From positions 62,001 to 126,000 of the forward strand of contig CAWIOU010000035.1 in the NCBI GenBank assembly GCA_963837805.1: 64,000 bases of DNA. Reading direction: 5' to 3'. The position numbers were made by a program, and so were the translations under genes. Positions 8,821 to 17,487 of the stretch are shown here, piece after piece. Source of the DNA: Bog-756 sp963837805. GTDB lineage: Bacteria > Actinomycetota > Acidimicrobiia > Acidimicrobiales > RAAP-2. The notes under the pieces are model-generated. The model ran no database searches. It worked only from the letters and a program-made list of their open reading frames with translations, and was not told the DNA's origin. The first letter of the stretch is position 1; each line of letters begins with the position of its first letter.

Positions 8821-10529
8821 CGTTTGCGCCTTTCCAGCCGTCGGGAGAGGAGGCCCCCGGGGACCAGGATCAGGGCGACCAGGGCCAGGGCGACCAGCAG
8901 GATCAGGGTCTGCTCGATGGTCCATCCCTGACTCACCGCCAGCGTGTTGGTGATGGGCATGGGATGGGTGCCCGCCGCTTGCACCGCGGCGGCCGCCGCC
9001 ACCTTCTCGCAGAGGGCGACGTCATGGGGGTGCCGGCTCAGGCAGGTCCGAACCGCGGCGGCCACCTTGGCCGCCGGAGTGGATCGCGCCCCGCCGCCGG
9101 AGGCGCCTCCTCCCGAGCCGCCCCCCGAGCCCGAGCCGGAACCGGAGGATCCCCCGACCCCGGGTGAGCCGTTGGACCCGGGGTTCCCCGAACTGACCGG
9201 CGTGGGCGTGGTCGCCGCCCCGCCCGTGCCGTAGGTGCACTGGGTCGGCCCCTGCTTGTCACAGGCCGGCGGTTGCGGTGCCGTATCGGCCAGGAGGTTG
9301 GTTCCGTTCGGCGAGAAGGTCGGGTTGTTGCACGACTGGATGTTGATGGACTGGACGTTGGCCCCGGGGATCTTCTCGATCTGGTCGAAGCTGGCCTCCA
9401 CCAGGTTGATGGGCATCGGCGAGTAGCCCAGGGCCGCAGACTGCTGTTGCCCCTGGCACATGGCGTAGTAGGAGAACGCGGCCAGGGTGTTGCCCTTGGC
9501 CGCAGTGAACTGACCCTGGATCTGGGTGGGCAGGATCAGATAGGAGTACGAGGACAGTGGGTAGGTGCGCGGGTCGGGGTCGGTGTAGACACCGGTGAGG
9601 TCCTCGGTCAGGTACTTGGCCGGATCGTGGACGTCGGTGGTGTCCACCTTGGCGGAGAGCAGGGAGACGGCCACGTTCTGGGCGGTGGGCTCGGTGTAGT
9701 AGCCGGCCGAGTTGAGCATCTGGACCACCGGGAAGTGGTCGTTGAGGGCATACGAGTACTCGACGTAGCCGATCGAGCCGTTGGCGTAGCTCTGCGAGAC
9801 CGTGCCGGCCACGCCGAGGTCACCGTTCTGGGCCACCATGCCGCTGACGGTCGGGTAGAACGAGGTCGGCCCGCAGGCCGGGGCACGACCCGACCTCGAG
9901 CAGTACGAGTTCCACACCGACGGGTACTGGCTGATCATCCACTCGGTGAGCTCGTAGCTCGAGCCGGCCCCGTCGGAGCGCACCACGGGTTCGATGGACT
10001 GGTCGGGGAGCTTGAGGGCCGGGTTGTCGGCGGCCAGGGCGGGGTCGTCCCAGTTGGTGATGGCCCCGGTGAAGATCTTGGCGATGTTCTCGCCCGACAG
10101 CCGGAGGTCGGTGACCTGCTGGCCGTCGATCTTGAGGTTGTACATGAACACGGTGCCGCCGGCGGTGATCGGCATGTAGGCATAGCTGCCCGACTGTGGG
10201 TCCTCGGGTGCCGACCCGTCGCTGGGGTTGGTCTGGAACGGGATGTCCGACGCCGCGAAGTCGGTCAGTCCCTTGATGTAGTCCTGTCGGCCGGTGGTCG
10301 ATCCGTTGGCCGTGTAGTTGATCCGCATCCCGTCCGGCTGGACGTCGGCGATCCACTGGTTGATGGCGTTGGCCGACCACGAGGATCCCTCCCCCGACAC
10401 CGGGACGTAGCCGGTCGCTCCGGCCGGGGCCACGGCCATCACCAGGGCGGCCGTGGCCGCCACCAAGGCGCCGGCCACGGCCAGGGCGGCACGCGGTCGG
10501 GACGATCGGCGGGGTCGGGGGTCGGCCAT
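8817..10529 (-). CDS. pstS: Phosphate-binding protein PstS, membrane-anchored
   Basis: A 570-residue extracytoplasmic phosphate receptor. An Arg-rich n-region and hydrophobic core ending in APAGA form a signal peptide (1-38). PstS blocks include EGSSWSANAINQW, NYTANGSTTGRQDYI, FAASDIPF and RSDGAGSSYELTEWM (the phosphate-binding Ser/Arg/Asp loops). After ~410 residues comes a Ser/Gly-rich linker with two Cys (CLSRHPHDVALC). A C-terminal TM helix (LILLVALALVALILVPGG) with a basic tail follows, but without an LPXTG motif. PstS proteins are usually lipoproteins of ~350-400 residues, so the C-terminal anchor is unusual. The start ATG overlaps the pstA stop and the stop overlaps the next start. Tight operon coupling supports a role in Pst uptake. 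Confidence 0.88.
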   Translation of the reverse strand: MADPRPRRSSRPRAALAVAGALVAATAALVMAVAPAGATGYVPVSGEGSSWSANAINQWIADVQPDGMRINYTANGSTTGRQDYIKGLTDFAASDIPFQTNPSDGSAPEDPQSGSYAYMPITAGGTVFMYNLKIDGQQVTDLRLSGENIAKIFTGAITNWDDPALAADNPALKLPDQSIEPVVRSDGAGSSYELTEWMISQYPSVWNSYCSRSGRAPACGPTSFYPTVSGMVAQNGDLGVAGTVSQSYANGSIGYVEYSYALNDHFPVVQMLNSAGYYTEPTAQNVAVSLLSAKVDTTDVHDPAKYLTEDLTGVYTDPDPRTYPLSSYSYLILPTQIQGQFTAAKGNTLAAFSYYAMCQGQQQSAALGYSPMPINLVEASFDQIEKIPGANVQSINIQSCNNPTFSPNGTNLLADTAPQPPACDKQGPTQCTYGTGGAATTPTPVSSGNPGSNGSPGVGGSSGSGSGSGGGSGGGASGGGARSTPAAKVAAAVRTCLSRHPHDVALCEKVAAAAAVQAAGTHPMPITNTLAVSQGWTIEQTLILLVALALVALILVPGGLLSRRLERRKR

Positions 10530-11773
10530 CAGCGGTTCTCCACGATGGTGAAGCCGGCGTTCGGGCCGGCGCCGGCGCTGGCGGCCGGGCCGTGGGCCAG
10601 GGCGCGCTCCTGCCTCTTGGCGAACCGCTCGGCATCACGGGCCGAGGCCGCCACCACCCGGCGCTGGCCGCGCTTGGACAGATGACCGGGGCCCCATCCG
10701 CCGATCTTGCGGGCCACCACGAAGAGGACGATGACCACCAGGAGGAGGAAGGAGGCGCAGCCGAAGGCACGGCTGGCATAGGCGGGCACGCCCGACCGGA
10801 CCAACTGGAGGGCTTCGAGGGGCAGCGACACCATCGGCCCGTGCAGCGGGTTGGCGTTCATGTAGCTGGTGAACCCGGCGGTCAGCAGCACCGGGGAGGC
10901 CTCGCCGATGGCCCGGGCGATCCCGAGGATGACCGCGGTGGCCAGACCCGACCGGGCCGTGGGGATCACCACCTGCATCTCCCCCCGCCAACCCGGCGCC
11001 CCCAGCGCGGCCGACGCCTCGCGAAGGTTGTTCGGCACCAGCCGGAGGGCGAGGTCGGCGGCCCGGATGATGTAGGGGAGCATCATCACGCTGAGGGCGA
11101 AGGCCGCGGCCAGCCCCGACCGCTGGAAGCCGAAGGCGAGGATCCACGAGGCGTAGATGAACAGTCCGGCCAGGATGCTGGGCAGCGCGGTCATCGCCTC
11201 GACCACCGTGCGGAAGAACCGGGCCGGGCGGGTGCGGGTCACGTCCAGATAGATGGCCGCCACCAGTCCGATGGGCACGGTGAGGATGACGGCGATGCCC
11301 ACCGTCCACACGGTGCCCACCAGGGCGTGGCCCATGCCGCCGACCGTCAGCGGCGACAGCGGGCCGGCCTTGGACATGTCCTGGGTGTAGAAGTTCCAAT
11401 GCCGGAGGGCCGACCAGCCCTTGAGGAGCGTGAACACCACGACCAGGGCCAGAGCCCCGAAGGCAACCACCGCGCAGGTGGCCATGAGGACGGTCATCAC
11501 CGCGTCGCGCACCGCCGGCCCGTCCTCGGACAGCGAGACGAGCACGCCGTAGGTGGCGACGAAGGCCGCGTAGGCGATGAGCACGAAGCCCAGCGGCCCC
11601 GACAGGGCGGTGAGCCGCTCGAGCAGGAGCGCCACGCAGACCCCGGCGACCGCCGCGCCGACCAGGTTGAAGAGCGAACCGGGCTTGAGACCGCGGAGCT
11701 TGCGGCGGCGCTGGGGGGGCGGGCCGGCGGGGGTGTCGGCCGGGCGGGCCTCGGTGTACTCGAGCACGGCCAT
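10529..11773 (-). CDS. pstA: Phosphate ABC transporter permease PstA
   Basis: One of the two membrane channel subunits for phosphate import. I choose ATG 11773 (414 residues), 1 nt after the pstC stop; a GTG at 11785 is also possible. The protein has an extra N-terminal segment with two or three TMs before the conserved PstA core. The core includes GGMGHALVGTVWTVGIAVILTVP, the LPSILAGLFIY region, and the inner-membrane EAA-like loop LREASAALGAPGWRGEMQVVIPTARSG. The C-terminus is a long cytoplasmic basic tail. Length exceeds the usual ~290 residues because of both extensions. Its stop overlaps the pstS start (ATGA). Confidence 0.93.
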   Translation of the reverse strand: MAVLEYTEARPADTPAGPPPQRRRKLRGLKPGSLFNLVGAAVAGVCVALLLERLTALSGPLGFVLIAYAAFVATYGVLVSLSEDGPAVRDAVMTVLMATCAVVAFGALALVVVFTLLKGWSALRHWNFYTQDMSKAGPLSPLTVGGMGHALVGTVWTVGIAVILTVPIGLVAAIYLDVTRTRPARFFRTVVEAMTALPSILAGLFIYASWILAFGFQRSGLAAAFALSVMMLPYIIRAADLALRLVPNNLREASAALGAPGWRGEMQVVIPTARSGLATAVILGIARAIGEASPVLLTAGFTSYMNANPLHGPMVSLPLEALQLVRSGVPAYASRAFGCASFLLLVVIVLFVVARKIGGWGPGHLSKRGQRRVVAASARDAERFAKRQERALAHGPAASAGAGPNAGFTIVENR

Positions 11774-11774
11774 G

Positions 11775-12798
11775 TCAGCCGTCACTCTCTGCGCCCGACC
11801 GGGAGCGGGCCACGACGGCGGAGGCGCCGAAGTTGATGATCAGGGTGAGCGCGAACAGGGCCAGCCCGGCCGCCATCAGGGCCGAGATGCCGAAGGCCGA
11901 CGAGTCGCCCACCAGGTTGGCGATCAACTGCGACACCGAGCTGCCCCCGGTGGCCAGGATGTGGAAGTCGGCCGTGTAGATGGGCGAGATGATCAGGATG
12001 ACCACGATGGTCTCGCCCAGGGCCCGTCCGAGGCCCAGCATCGTCCCGCCGATGATCCCGCCCTTCCCGAACGGGATGACCACCGACCGGATCATGCCCC
12101 ACCGGGTGGAGCCGAGGGCGTAGGCGCCCTCCCGCTCCCCGAGCGGGGCCTGGGAGAACGACTCGCGCATCACCGAGGTGAGGATGGGGATGACCATGAG
12201 GGAGACGGCGATGCCGGCCACGAACGTGGATGCGGTGTACTCGTGGCCGAGGTCGGTGGGGTTGGTGGCGCCGTTGTTGGGCACGTGGAAGAGGGGGATC
12301 CACCCGAGCCACACCGACAGCCATCGGGCGATGCCGATGGTGTGGCTCTGGAGGTACTCGAAGGCCCACAGGCCGTAGACCACGCTCGGCACCGCGGCCA
12401 TGAGGTCGACCAGCGAGACCAGGGTCCGCTTGATCCGCTGGGGGGCGATCTCCGAGATGAACAGGGACAGGCCCAGCGAGATGGGGATGGCGATGACCAC
12501 CGCCACCAGGGCGATCAACAGGGTGTCGGTCAGGATCCCGGCGATGCCGAAGTGATGGATGTCCGGCTGCCATGCCTGGGTGGTGAGGAACTTGAGTTTG
12601 GCCACCCGGATGGCCGAGTAGGCCTGGATGCCGAGGAAGAGGCCGATGGCGGTGAACACCAGGAGCACCACGCGCGGCGCTGGTCCGGTGGAGACCCAGG
12701 AAGGCGCGGTCGCCCCCTCCGGGGACGGCGCGCATCACCCGGCGGGGACGCTCGTCCCGGTCCCCCTCGCCGGCCGTCGGCACCATGGTGGTGACCAT
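11775..12798 (-). CDS. pstC: Phosphate ABC transporter permease PstC (one apparent frameshift)
   Basis: PstC forms the phosphate channel with PstA. The open frame 11775-12671 (298 residues) covers the TM core: PSVVYGLWAFEYL, the EAA-like loop REGAYALGSTRWGMIRSVVIPFGKGG, GLGRALGETIVV and a C-terminal TM. Its apparent GTG start at 12671 would cut the first TM in half. An ATG at 12798, 5 nt after the preceding gene, opens a plausible cytoplasmic N-terminus (RRVMRAVPGGGDRAFLGL). This runs into the core if one C is removed around 12672-12676 in the GCGC run. I therefore call the gene from 12798 with a probable single-base insertion. Confidence 0.88.
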
Positions 12799-12803
12799 GG
12801 CCG

Positions 12804-13661
12804 CTACCGCCCCGCCGCCGAGGGCTCGGGGGCGGGGCGGTCGGTGGCCGGCGAATGGCCCGGCTCCCCCGACAACGGGGAGGCGCCACCGGACTCCGGG
12901 GACGGGCCGCCCGACGGAGGGTCACGGCGGCGGCTGAGGAAGACGGCCAAGGCGGCCAGGGCCACCGACAGCACGATCAGCGCCACCCCGATCCACACCC
13001 ACTTGTGTGACGGGGCCAGGCTCGGCTGGTCGACGACCTTCCAGGTGAAGCCCTTCGGATCCGACGTGCTGGCCGCGAAGACGATCTGTGAGTTCCAGTA
13101 GTCGGTGACCACGCCGTGGGTGTTGGCGCAGGCGATGCCACCCTCCCAGGTGGCCGATTTCTCACCGTTGGGGAACAGGTCCTTCGGGGTGAGCCGGGCC
13201 CAGGTGAACTGCGACGGGAGGGCGCCGATCTGACCGGTGCCCTCCGCGGTGTTGACGGCCCCGTAGTACTCGCCGTAGGCGATGTAGCCGAAGAACTTGC
13301 TGGCCTGCCCGGTCTTGAAGTCGACCGATGCGGGTGACACGCCTTCGGGGACCAGATAGCTGAACACGTGGTAGCCGTCGTGGGCGGTGTCACCGGGGCA
13401 GCTGGCCCCCGACGGCAGCGCCACCCCGTAGAGCGTGCCCGAACCGCCCGAGTTCAGGACGGCCAGCTGCCCGGGCTTGGTGATGGTCCCGGTGCCGGCG
13501 ACCGCCGCCGCCCCGGCCGTGGCCGGGGTGGCCATCACGGCGGCGAGCAGGGCCAGGACCAGCAACGCCAGCGGGCCACCCGACCGGGTCAGCAGGCGGA
13601 CCACGGTGCGGGCGGTCTCGCGGCTGGTTGTGATCCGGCCCTCAGGCTGATCGGCGCTCAT
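12804..13661 (-). CDS. Secreted membrane-anchored domain protein, first gene of the pst operon
   Basis: A 285-residue protein with a signal peptide (~29-54), an extracytoplasmic domain at 78-211 and a TM anchor at 220-243 with a basic/Pro-rich cytoplasmic tail. The domain shares CPGDTAHDGYHVFSYLVP, YYGAVNTAEGTGQI and WEGGIACANTHGVVTDYWN with residues 75-213 of the protein encoded at 3978-5966. The two are paralogous and bracket the operon. Two Cys and several His/Asp are conserved between them. I do not recognise the family. Its place as the promoter-proximal gene, 5 nt before pstC, suggests a role at the cell surface in phosphate acquisition or its control; this is inference. Confidence 0.75.
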   Translation of the reverse strand: MSADQPEGRITTSRETARTVVRLLTRSGGPLALLVLALLAAVMATPATAGAAAVAGTGTITKPGQLAVLNSGGSGTLYGVALPSGASCPGDTAHDGYHVFSYLVPEGVSPASVDFKTGQASKFFGYIAYGEYYGAVNTAEGTGQIGALPSQFTWARLTPKDLFPNGEKSATWEGGIACANTHGVVTDYWNSQIVFAASTSDPKGFTWKVVDQPSLAPSHKWVWIGVALIVLSVALAALAVFLSRRRDPPSGGPSPESGGASPLSGEPGHSPATDRPAPEPSAAGR

Positions 13662-13904
13662 CGGTCACCTCCTCGTCCATCCCGTTCGTGCCCCGGCCCG
13701 ACACGGCCATGTCCACGAGCACGCATCCCCCGCTCGAGCCCGGAGACGTCGTGAACTCCCCGGAACGACAGGCGTCGTGGCCTGGCGTGGAGGTTGTCAA
13801 CGACGGCTCCTTGATTCGGCTCGGTCCGGCTCGGTTCGTGCAGCAGAGCGGACGACCAACCGAATGCTGAAGGCCCCCCAGGCCGCTACCTGATAATCCC
13901 TAGT

Positions 13905-13933
13905 GATTTACTAAACCCTATCGGATGAGTCAA
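13905..13933 (-). promoter_or_regulatory. Predicted sigma-70 promoter of the pst operon
   Basis: On the minus strand TTGACT (13933-13928) is followed after 17 nt by TAAATC (13910-13905). This is the best promoter match in the region and sits in its only AT-rich patch. It predicts a start near 13898 and a leader of about 235 nt before the first gene. Confidence 0.55.
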
Positions 13934-14098
13934 CTTAAGAGGAGGGGCTTCCGACTGTCAAGGGCGCCCACCGATCCCGACCGGGAGCGTTCCCCCGGCC
14001 GCGGAGAGCGTTTCGGGGGTCGCATCCCAGGTCGGGGGCGTGGCGCCGGTTTTCGGGCACGCCCGCGGTTGCGCACGAGCCCCAAGCGTGGTTTGCTA

Positions 14099-14125
14099 TT
14101 AGCACTCGACAGTGCAGAGTGCTAA
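14099..14125 (+). promoter_or_regulatory. CIRCE operator (HrcA binding site)
   Basis: TTAGCACTC-N9-GAGTGCTAA, a perfect match to the CIRCE inverted repeat, lies 21 nt upstream of the groEL start. HrcA repressor binding here would link groEL expression to heat and protein-folding stress. hrcA itself is not in the window. Confidence 0.95.
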
Positions 14126-14145
14126 CGACCACGGAGGAACACCAG

Positions 14146-15768
14146 ATGGCCAAGTTGATCACGTTCGACGAGGAGGCCCGCCGGTCCCTTGAGAGCGGCA
14201 TGAACAAGCTCGCCGACGCCGTACGCGTCACCCTCGGACCCAAGGGGCGCAACGTCGTCCTCGACAAGAAGTGGGGCGCCCCCACCATCACCAACGACGG
14301 CGTCTCCATCGCCAAGGACATCGAGCTCGAGGACCCGTTCGAGCGGATCGGGGCCGAGCTCGTCAAAGAGGTGGCCAAGAAGACCGACGACGTCGCCGGT
14401 GACGGCACCACCACGGCCACCGTGCTGGCCTGGGCCATGGTCCACGAGGGCCTCCGCAACGTGGCCGCCGGAGCCAACCCCATGTCGCTCAAGAAGGGGA
14501 TCGAGGCCGGCGTCGAGTCGGCCGTCGCCTCGCTGCGCGGCATCGCCCGGGACACCGACTCGAAGGACCAGATCGCCCAGGTGGCGTCCATCTCGGCCGC
14601 CGACCCGGAGATCGGCGGCATGATCTCCGAGGCCATCGACAAGGTGGGCAAGGACGGCGTGATCACCGTCGAGGAGTCCCAGACCTTCGGCATGGACATG
14701 GACCTGGTCGAGGGGATGCGCTTCGACAAGGGCTACATCTCCCCCTACTTCGTCACCGATCCCGAGCGCATGGAGGCCGCCCTCGAGGACGCCTACGTGT
14801 TGCTGGTCGGATCGAAGATCACCGCCGTCCGTGACCTGCTCCCCCTTCTCGAGAAGGTCATGCAGGGCGGCAAGCCCCTGGTGATCATCGCCGAGGACCT
14901 GGAGGGCGAGGCCCTGGCCACCCTGGTGGTCAACAAGATCCGTGGCACCTTCCGCAGCGTGGCCGTCAAGGCCCCCGGCTTCGGTGAGCGCCGCAAGGCC
15001 ATGCTCCAGGACATCGCCATCCTCACCGGCGGCCAGGTGGTCACCGAGGAGGTCGGCCTCAAGCTCGAGAACGTGGGCCTCGACCTGCTGGGCACCGCCC
15101 GCAAGATCGTGGTCACCAAGGACGAGACCACCATCGTCGAGGGCGGAGGCTCCGATGACGAGATCAAGGGCCGGATCAACCAGATCAAAGCCGAGATCGA
15201 GAACACCGACTCCGACTACGACCGGGAGAAGCTGCAGGAGCGGCTGGCCAAGCTGTCCGGTGGCGTCGCCGTGATCAAGGTCGGCGCGGCCACCGAGGTG
15301 GAGCTCAAGGAGAAGAAGCACCGCATCGAGGATGCCGTGTCCACCACCAAGGCAGCCATCGAAGAGGGCGTCGTGCCGGGTGGGGGCGTTGCCCTGCTCC
15401 GGGCCCAGGCCGCCGTGTTGGACACCGCCGAGAAGCTGGAGGGCGACGAGGCCACCGGTGCCCGCATCGTGGCCCGGGCCGTCGAGGAGCCCCTCAAGCA
15501 GATCGCCGTCAACGCCGGCCTCGAGGGTGGGGTCATCGTGGACAAGGTGCGCAACCTCAAGAAGGCCAACGAGGGACTCAACGCCGCCACCGGCGAGTAC
15601 GAGGACCTGGTCAAGACGGGTGTGATCGACGCGGTGAAGGTGACCCGGTCGGCGCTGCAGAATGCGGCATCCATCGCCGCCCTGTTCCTGACCACCGAAG
15701 CGGTCATCGTCGACAAGCCCGAGGAGTCGGGTGCGGCCATGCCGGGCGGGGGCATGGACGACTTCTGA
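14146..15768 (+). CDS. groEL: Chaperonin GroEL (60 kDa)
   Basis: The 540-residue chaperonin folds proteins in its double-ring cavity using ATP. The start is ATG 14146 (MAKLITFDEEARRSLE), 7 nt after GGAGGA; the frame is open further upstream but that would translate the CIRCE element. Hallmarks are VTLGPKGRNVVLDKKWGAPTITNDGVSIAKDIEL, DDVAGDGTTTATVLA (ATP site), ISAADPEIG and the C-terminal Gly/Met tail GGGMDDF. No groES precedes it, as is usual for the stand-alone groEL copy of actinobacteria, so a second groESL locus probably exists elsewhere. It is controlled by the CIRCE site upstream and followed by a strong terminator. Confidence 0.97.
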   Translation: MAKLITFDEEARRSLESGMNKLADAVRVTLGPKGRNVVLDKKWGAPTITNDGVSIAKDIELEDPFERIGAELVKEVAKKTDDVAGDGTTTATVLAWAMVHEGLRNVAAGANPMSLKKGIEAGVESAVASLRGIARDTDSKDQIAQVASISAADPEIGGMISEAIDKVGKDGVITVEESQTFGMDMDLVEGMRFDKGYISPYFVTDPERMEAALEDAYVLLVGSKITAVRDLLPLLEKVMQGGKPLVIIAEDLEGEALATLVVNKIRGTFRSVAVKAPGFGERRKAMLQDIAILTGGQVVTEEVGLKLENVGLDLLGTARKIVVTKDETTIVEGGGSDDEIKGRINQIKAEIENTDSDYDREKLQERLAKLSGGVAVIKVGAATEVELKEKKHRIEDAVSTTKAAIEEGVVPGGGVALLRAQAAVLDTAEKLEGDEATGARIVARAVEEPLKQIAVNAGLEGGVIVDKVRNLKKANEGLNAATGEYEDLVKTGVIDAVKVTRSALQNAASIAALFLTTEAVIVDKPEESGAAMPGGGMDDF

Positions 15769-15827
15769 GCCGACCTCTCCCGACCGGAGTGGCGCCGTCG
15801 TCGTGACGGCGGCGGACGAATCGAGAG

Positions 15828-15864
15828 ACGAAGGGCGCCCGTCGGGGCGCCCTTCGTCCTTTCC
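15828..15864 (+). terminator. Intrinsic terminator after groEL
   Basis: A perfect 12-bp stem (ACGAAGGGCGCC / GGCGCCCTTCGT) with a 6-nt loop is followed by CCTTTCC. It lies 60 nt after the groEL stop and 15 nt before the hemQ start, separating the two units. Confidence 0.85.
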
Positions 15865-15878
15865 GTAGACTGAGGGCC

Positions 15879-16595
15879 GTGACCGAACCCCTCGCCCCCT
15901 CGATCGGGTTGAACGTCCTCCACCTGTTCGTCAAGCCGGCCGGCCCTCCGGCCCGGGACGGCACCCCGGGCTGGGATGCCCAGGCCGTCGTCCAGGCGGT
16001 CAAGGGCGCCGAGGCCGACGGGGTCCAGGTGGTGACGGTGGCCATGCTCGGCCACAAGGCCGACCTCGGCTTCATGGCCCTCGGCCCCGACCTGTGGCGG
16101 CTGCGGCAGCTGCAGAGCGACCTGCAGGCGGCCGGACTGGTCGTGGTCTACTCCTACGTGTCGCTCACCGAGGTCTCCGAATACGCGGCCGGCATCCCCG
16201 AGGAGATGAAACAGACCCGTCTCTACCCCTCGTTGCCGCCGGAGGGCATGACCGCCTTCTGCTTCTACCCGATGTCCAAGCGGCGCGGGGACACCGAGGG
16301 CTCCAACTGGTTCGCCACGCCCTTCGAGGAACGCAAGGCGATGATGTACGGCCACGGCGCCGTCGGACGCACCTTCGCCGGCCGGATCGTGCAGGTGATC
16401 ACCGGCTCCACCGGCATCGACGACTGGGAGTGGGGGGTCACCCTGTTCGGGGTCCGGCCCGACGACCTGAAGGACTGCGTGTACACCATGCGCTTCGACG
16501 AGGGTTCGGCCCGGTTCGCCGAATTCGGGCCCTTCCTGACCGGGATGGTGGGCACGGTGGAGACCGTCCTGGCCCGGATCACCGCCGATGAGTGA
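15879..16595 (+). CDS. hemQ: Coproheme decarboxylase HemQ (chlorite dismutase fold)
   Basis: HemQ/ChdC converts coproheme III to heme b, the last step of the coproporphyrin-dependent heme pathway of Gram-positive bacteria. The 238 residues match the family length. The catalytic Tyr/Lys motif FYPMSK (Tyr130, Lys134) and the proximal heme-ligand His in YGHGAVGRTFAGR (His159) are present, as is the signature DDWEWGVTLFG. The chlorite-splitting Arg pocket typical of true chlorite dismutases is not evident, supporting HemQ. The start is GTG 15879 with GAGG just upstream. It overlaps larE by 8 nt (ATGAGTGA), so the two are co-translated although their products act in different cofactor pathways. 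Confidence 0.93.
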   Translation: MTEPLAPSIGLNVLHLFVKPAGPPARDGTPGWDAQAVVQAVKGAEADGVQVVTVAMLGHKADLGFMALGPDLWRLRQLQSDLQAAGLVVVYSYVSLTEVSEYAAGIPEEMKQTRLYPSLPPEGMTAFCFYPMSKRRGDTEGSNWFATPFEERKAMMYGHGAVGRTFAGRIVQVITGSTGIDDWEWGVTLFGVRPDDLKDCVYTMRFDEGSARFAEFGPFLTGMVGTVETVLARITADE

Positions 16596-17487
16596 GCGGC
16601 GCCGGGGGGGCGACCTCGACACCCTCCGGTCCGGGTTGGCCGGGATGGGCCCGGTGGTGGTGGCCTTCAGCGGCGGGGCCGATTCGGCCTTCCTGGCCTG
16701 GACGGCCACCGACACCCTGGGGGCCGACGCCGTGCTCTGCGCCACCGCGGTGTCCCCGTCCCTGGCCCCCGAGGAGCTGGCCGACTGCCGGGCGCTGGCC
16801 GCCGAATGGGGGCTCCGCCACGTCGAGGTGGAGACGGCCGAACTGGCCGACCCGGCCTATGCGGCCAACGACGGCTCGCGCTGCTATCACTGCAAGACGT
16901 CGCTGCTCGAGGCCCTGGCCCCGCTGGCTGCCCTGGCGGCCGGACCGGCCGGCGTGAGGGGGCCGGCCGGCGGAGCGCACCGGACCATCACCCTCGGGGT
17001 GAACATCGACGATCTGGGCGACCACCGTCCGGGACAGCACGCAGCCCGCGAACGGGGGGCGGTCTTCCCGCTGGTCGACGCCGGGTTCACCAAGGCGGAC
17101 GTCCGGGCGGCGTCGAAGGCCCTCGGCCTGCGGACCTGGGACAAGCCGGCGGCGGCGTGCCTGGCCTCGCGGGTCCCCTACGGCACCCCGGTCACCCTGG
17201 GAACCCTCCGCTCGGTCACCGACGCCGAATCGGGGCTGCGGGCGCTCGGCTTCCGACAGCTGCGGGTCCGCCACTACGGCGACACCGCCCGCATCGAGGT
17301 ACCGACCGAGGACCTGGCCTCGGTGGTGGCCCGCCGGGAGGAGGTCGCCGGCGCCGTGCACCGGGCCGGCTACCGGTACGTCACGCTCGACCTCGACGGG
17401 TTCCGGTCGGGCAATCTGAACGATGCGCTCCCCCATCGCCATCGGGCCGGGGCCGAGCTGGCTTCCTCCGGTGAGGGCCGTCCGTGA
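16588..17487 (+). CDS. larE: ATP-dependent sacrificial sulfur transferase LarE
   Basis: LarE donates sulfur to the pyridinium dicarboxylate precursor during synthesis of the nickel-pincer nucleotide cofactor, first described for lactate racemase. The 299 residues contain the PP-loop SGGADS (28-33), a CxxC pair (Cys99, Cys102) and AAACLASRVPYG. In the last motif, Cys191 corresponds to the sacrificial Cys of Lactobacillus LarE. The single-Cys form implies that the Cys side chain itself is consumed (converted to dehydroalanine); three-Cys LarE types instead use a cluster. It sits between hemQ and a NIL-domain gene with overlapping starts. larB and larC are about 8 kb away on the other strand. 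Confidence 0.92.
   Translation: MSERRRGGDLDTLRSGLAGMGPVVVAFSGGADSAFLAWTATDTLGADAVLCATAVSPSLAPEELADCRALAAEWGLRHVEVETAELADPAYAANDGSRCYHCKTSLLEALAPLAALAAGPAGVRGPAGGAHRTITLGVNIDDLGDHRPGQHAARERGAVFPLVDAGFTKADVRAASKALGLRTWDKPAAACLASRVPYGTPVTLGTLRSVTDAESGLRALGFRQLRVRHYGDTARIEVPTEDLASVVARREEVAGAVHRAGYRYVTLDLDGFRSGNLNDALPHRHRAGAELASSGEGRP

Larger units (their letters stand above)
13662..14145. other. Divergent intergenic region, pst operon / groEL
   Basis: The 484 bp hold no gene. The left half is a ~240-nt leader of the pst operon (minus strand). The centre (~13890-13935) is AT-rich and carries the pst promoter. The right half leads into groEL, with the CIRCE element just before the ribosome binding site GGAGGA (14133-14138). 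No PHO-box direct repeats were recognised. Confidence 0.7.

Noticed and set aside
9050..9240. LPXTG-type sorting signal in PstS that would give the sortase-like protein a substrate
   Set aside because: The C-terminus has a linker, TM and basic tail but no LPXTG-like pentapeptide, and the sortase module lacks its His and Cys.
14122..15321. Minus-strand 399-codon frame inside groEL
   Set aside because: Leu/Asp/His/Gly-rich shadow of the GroEL coding strand.
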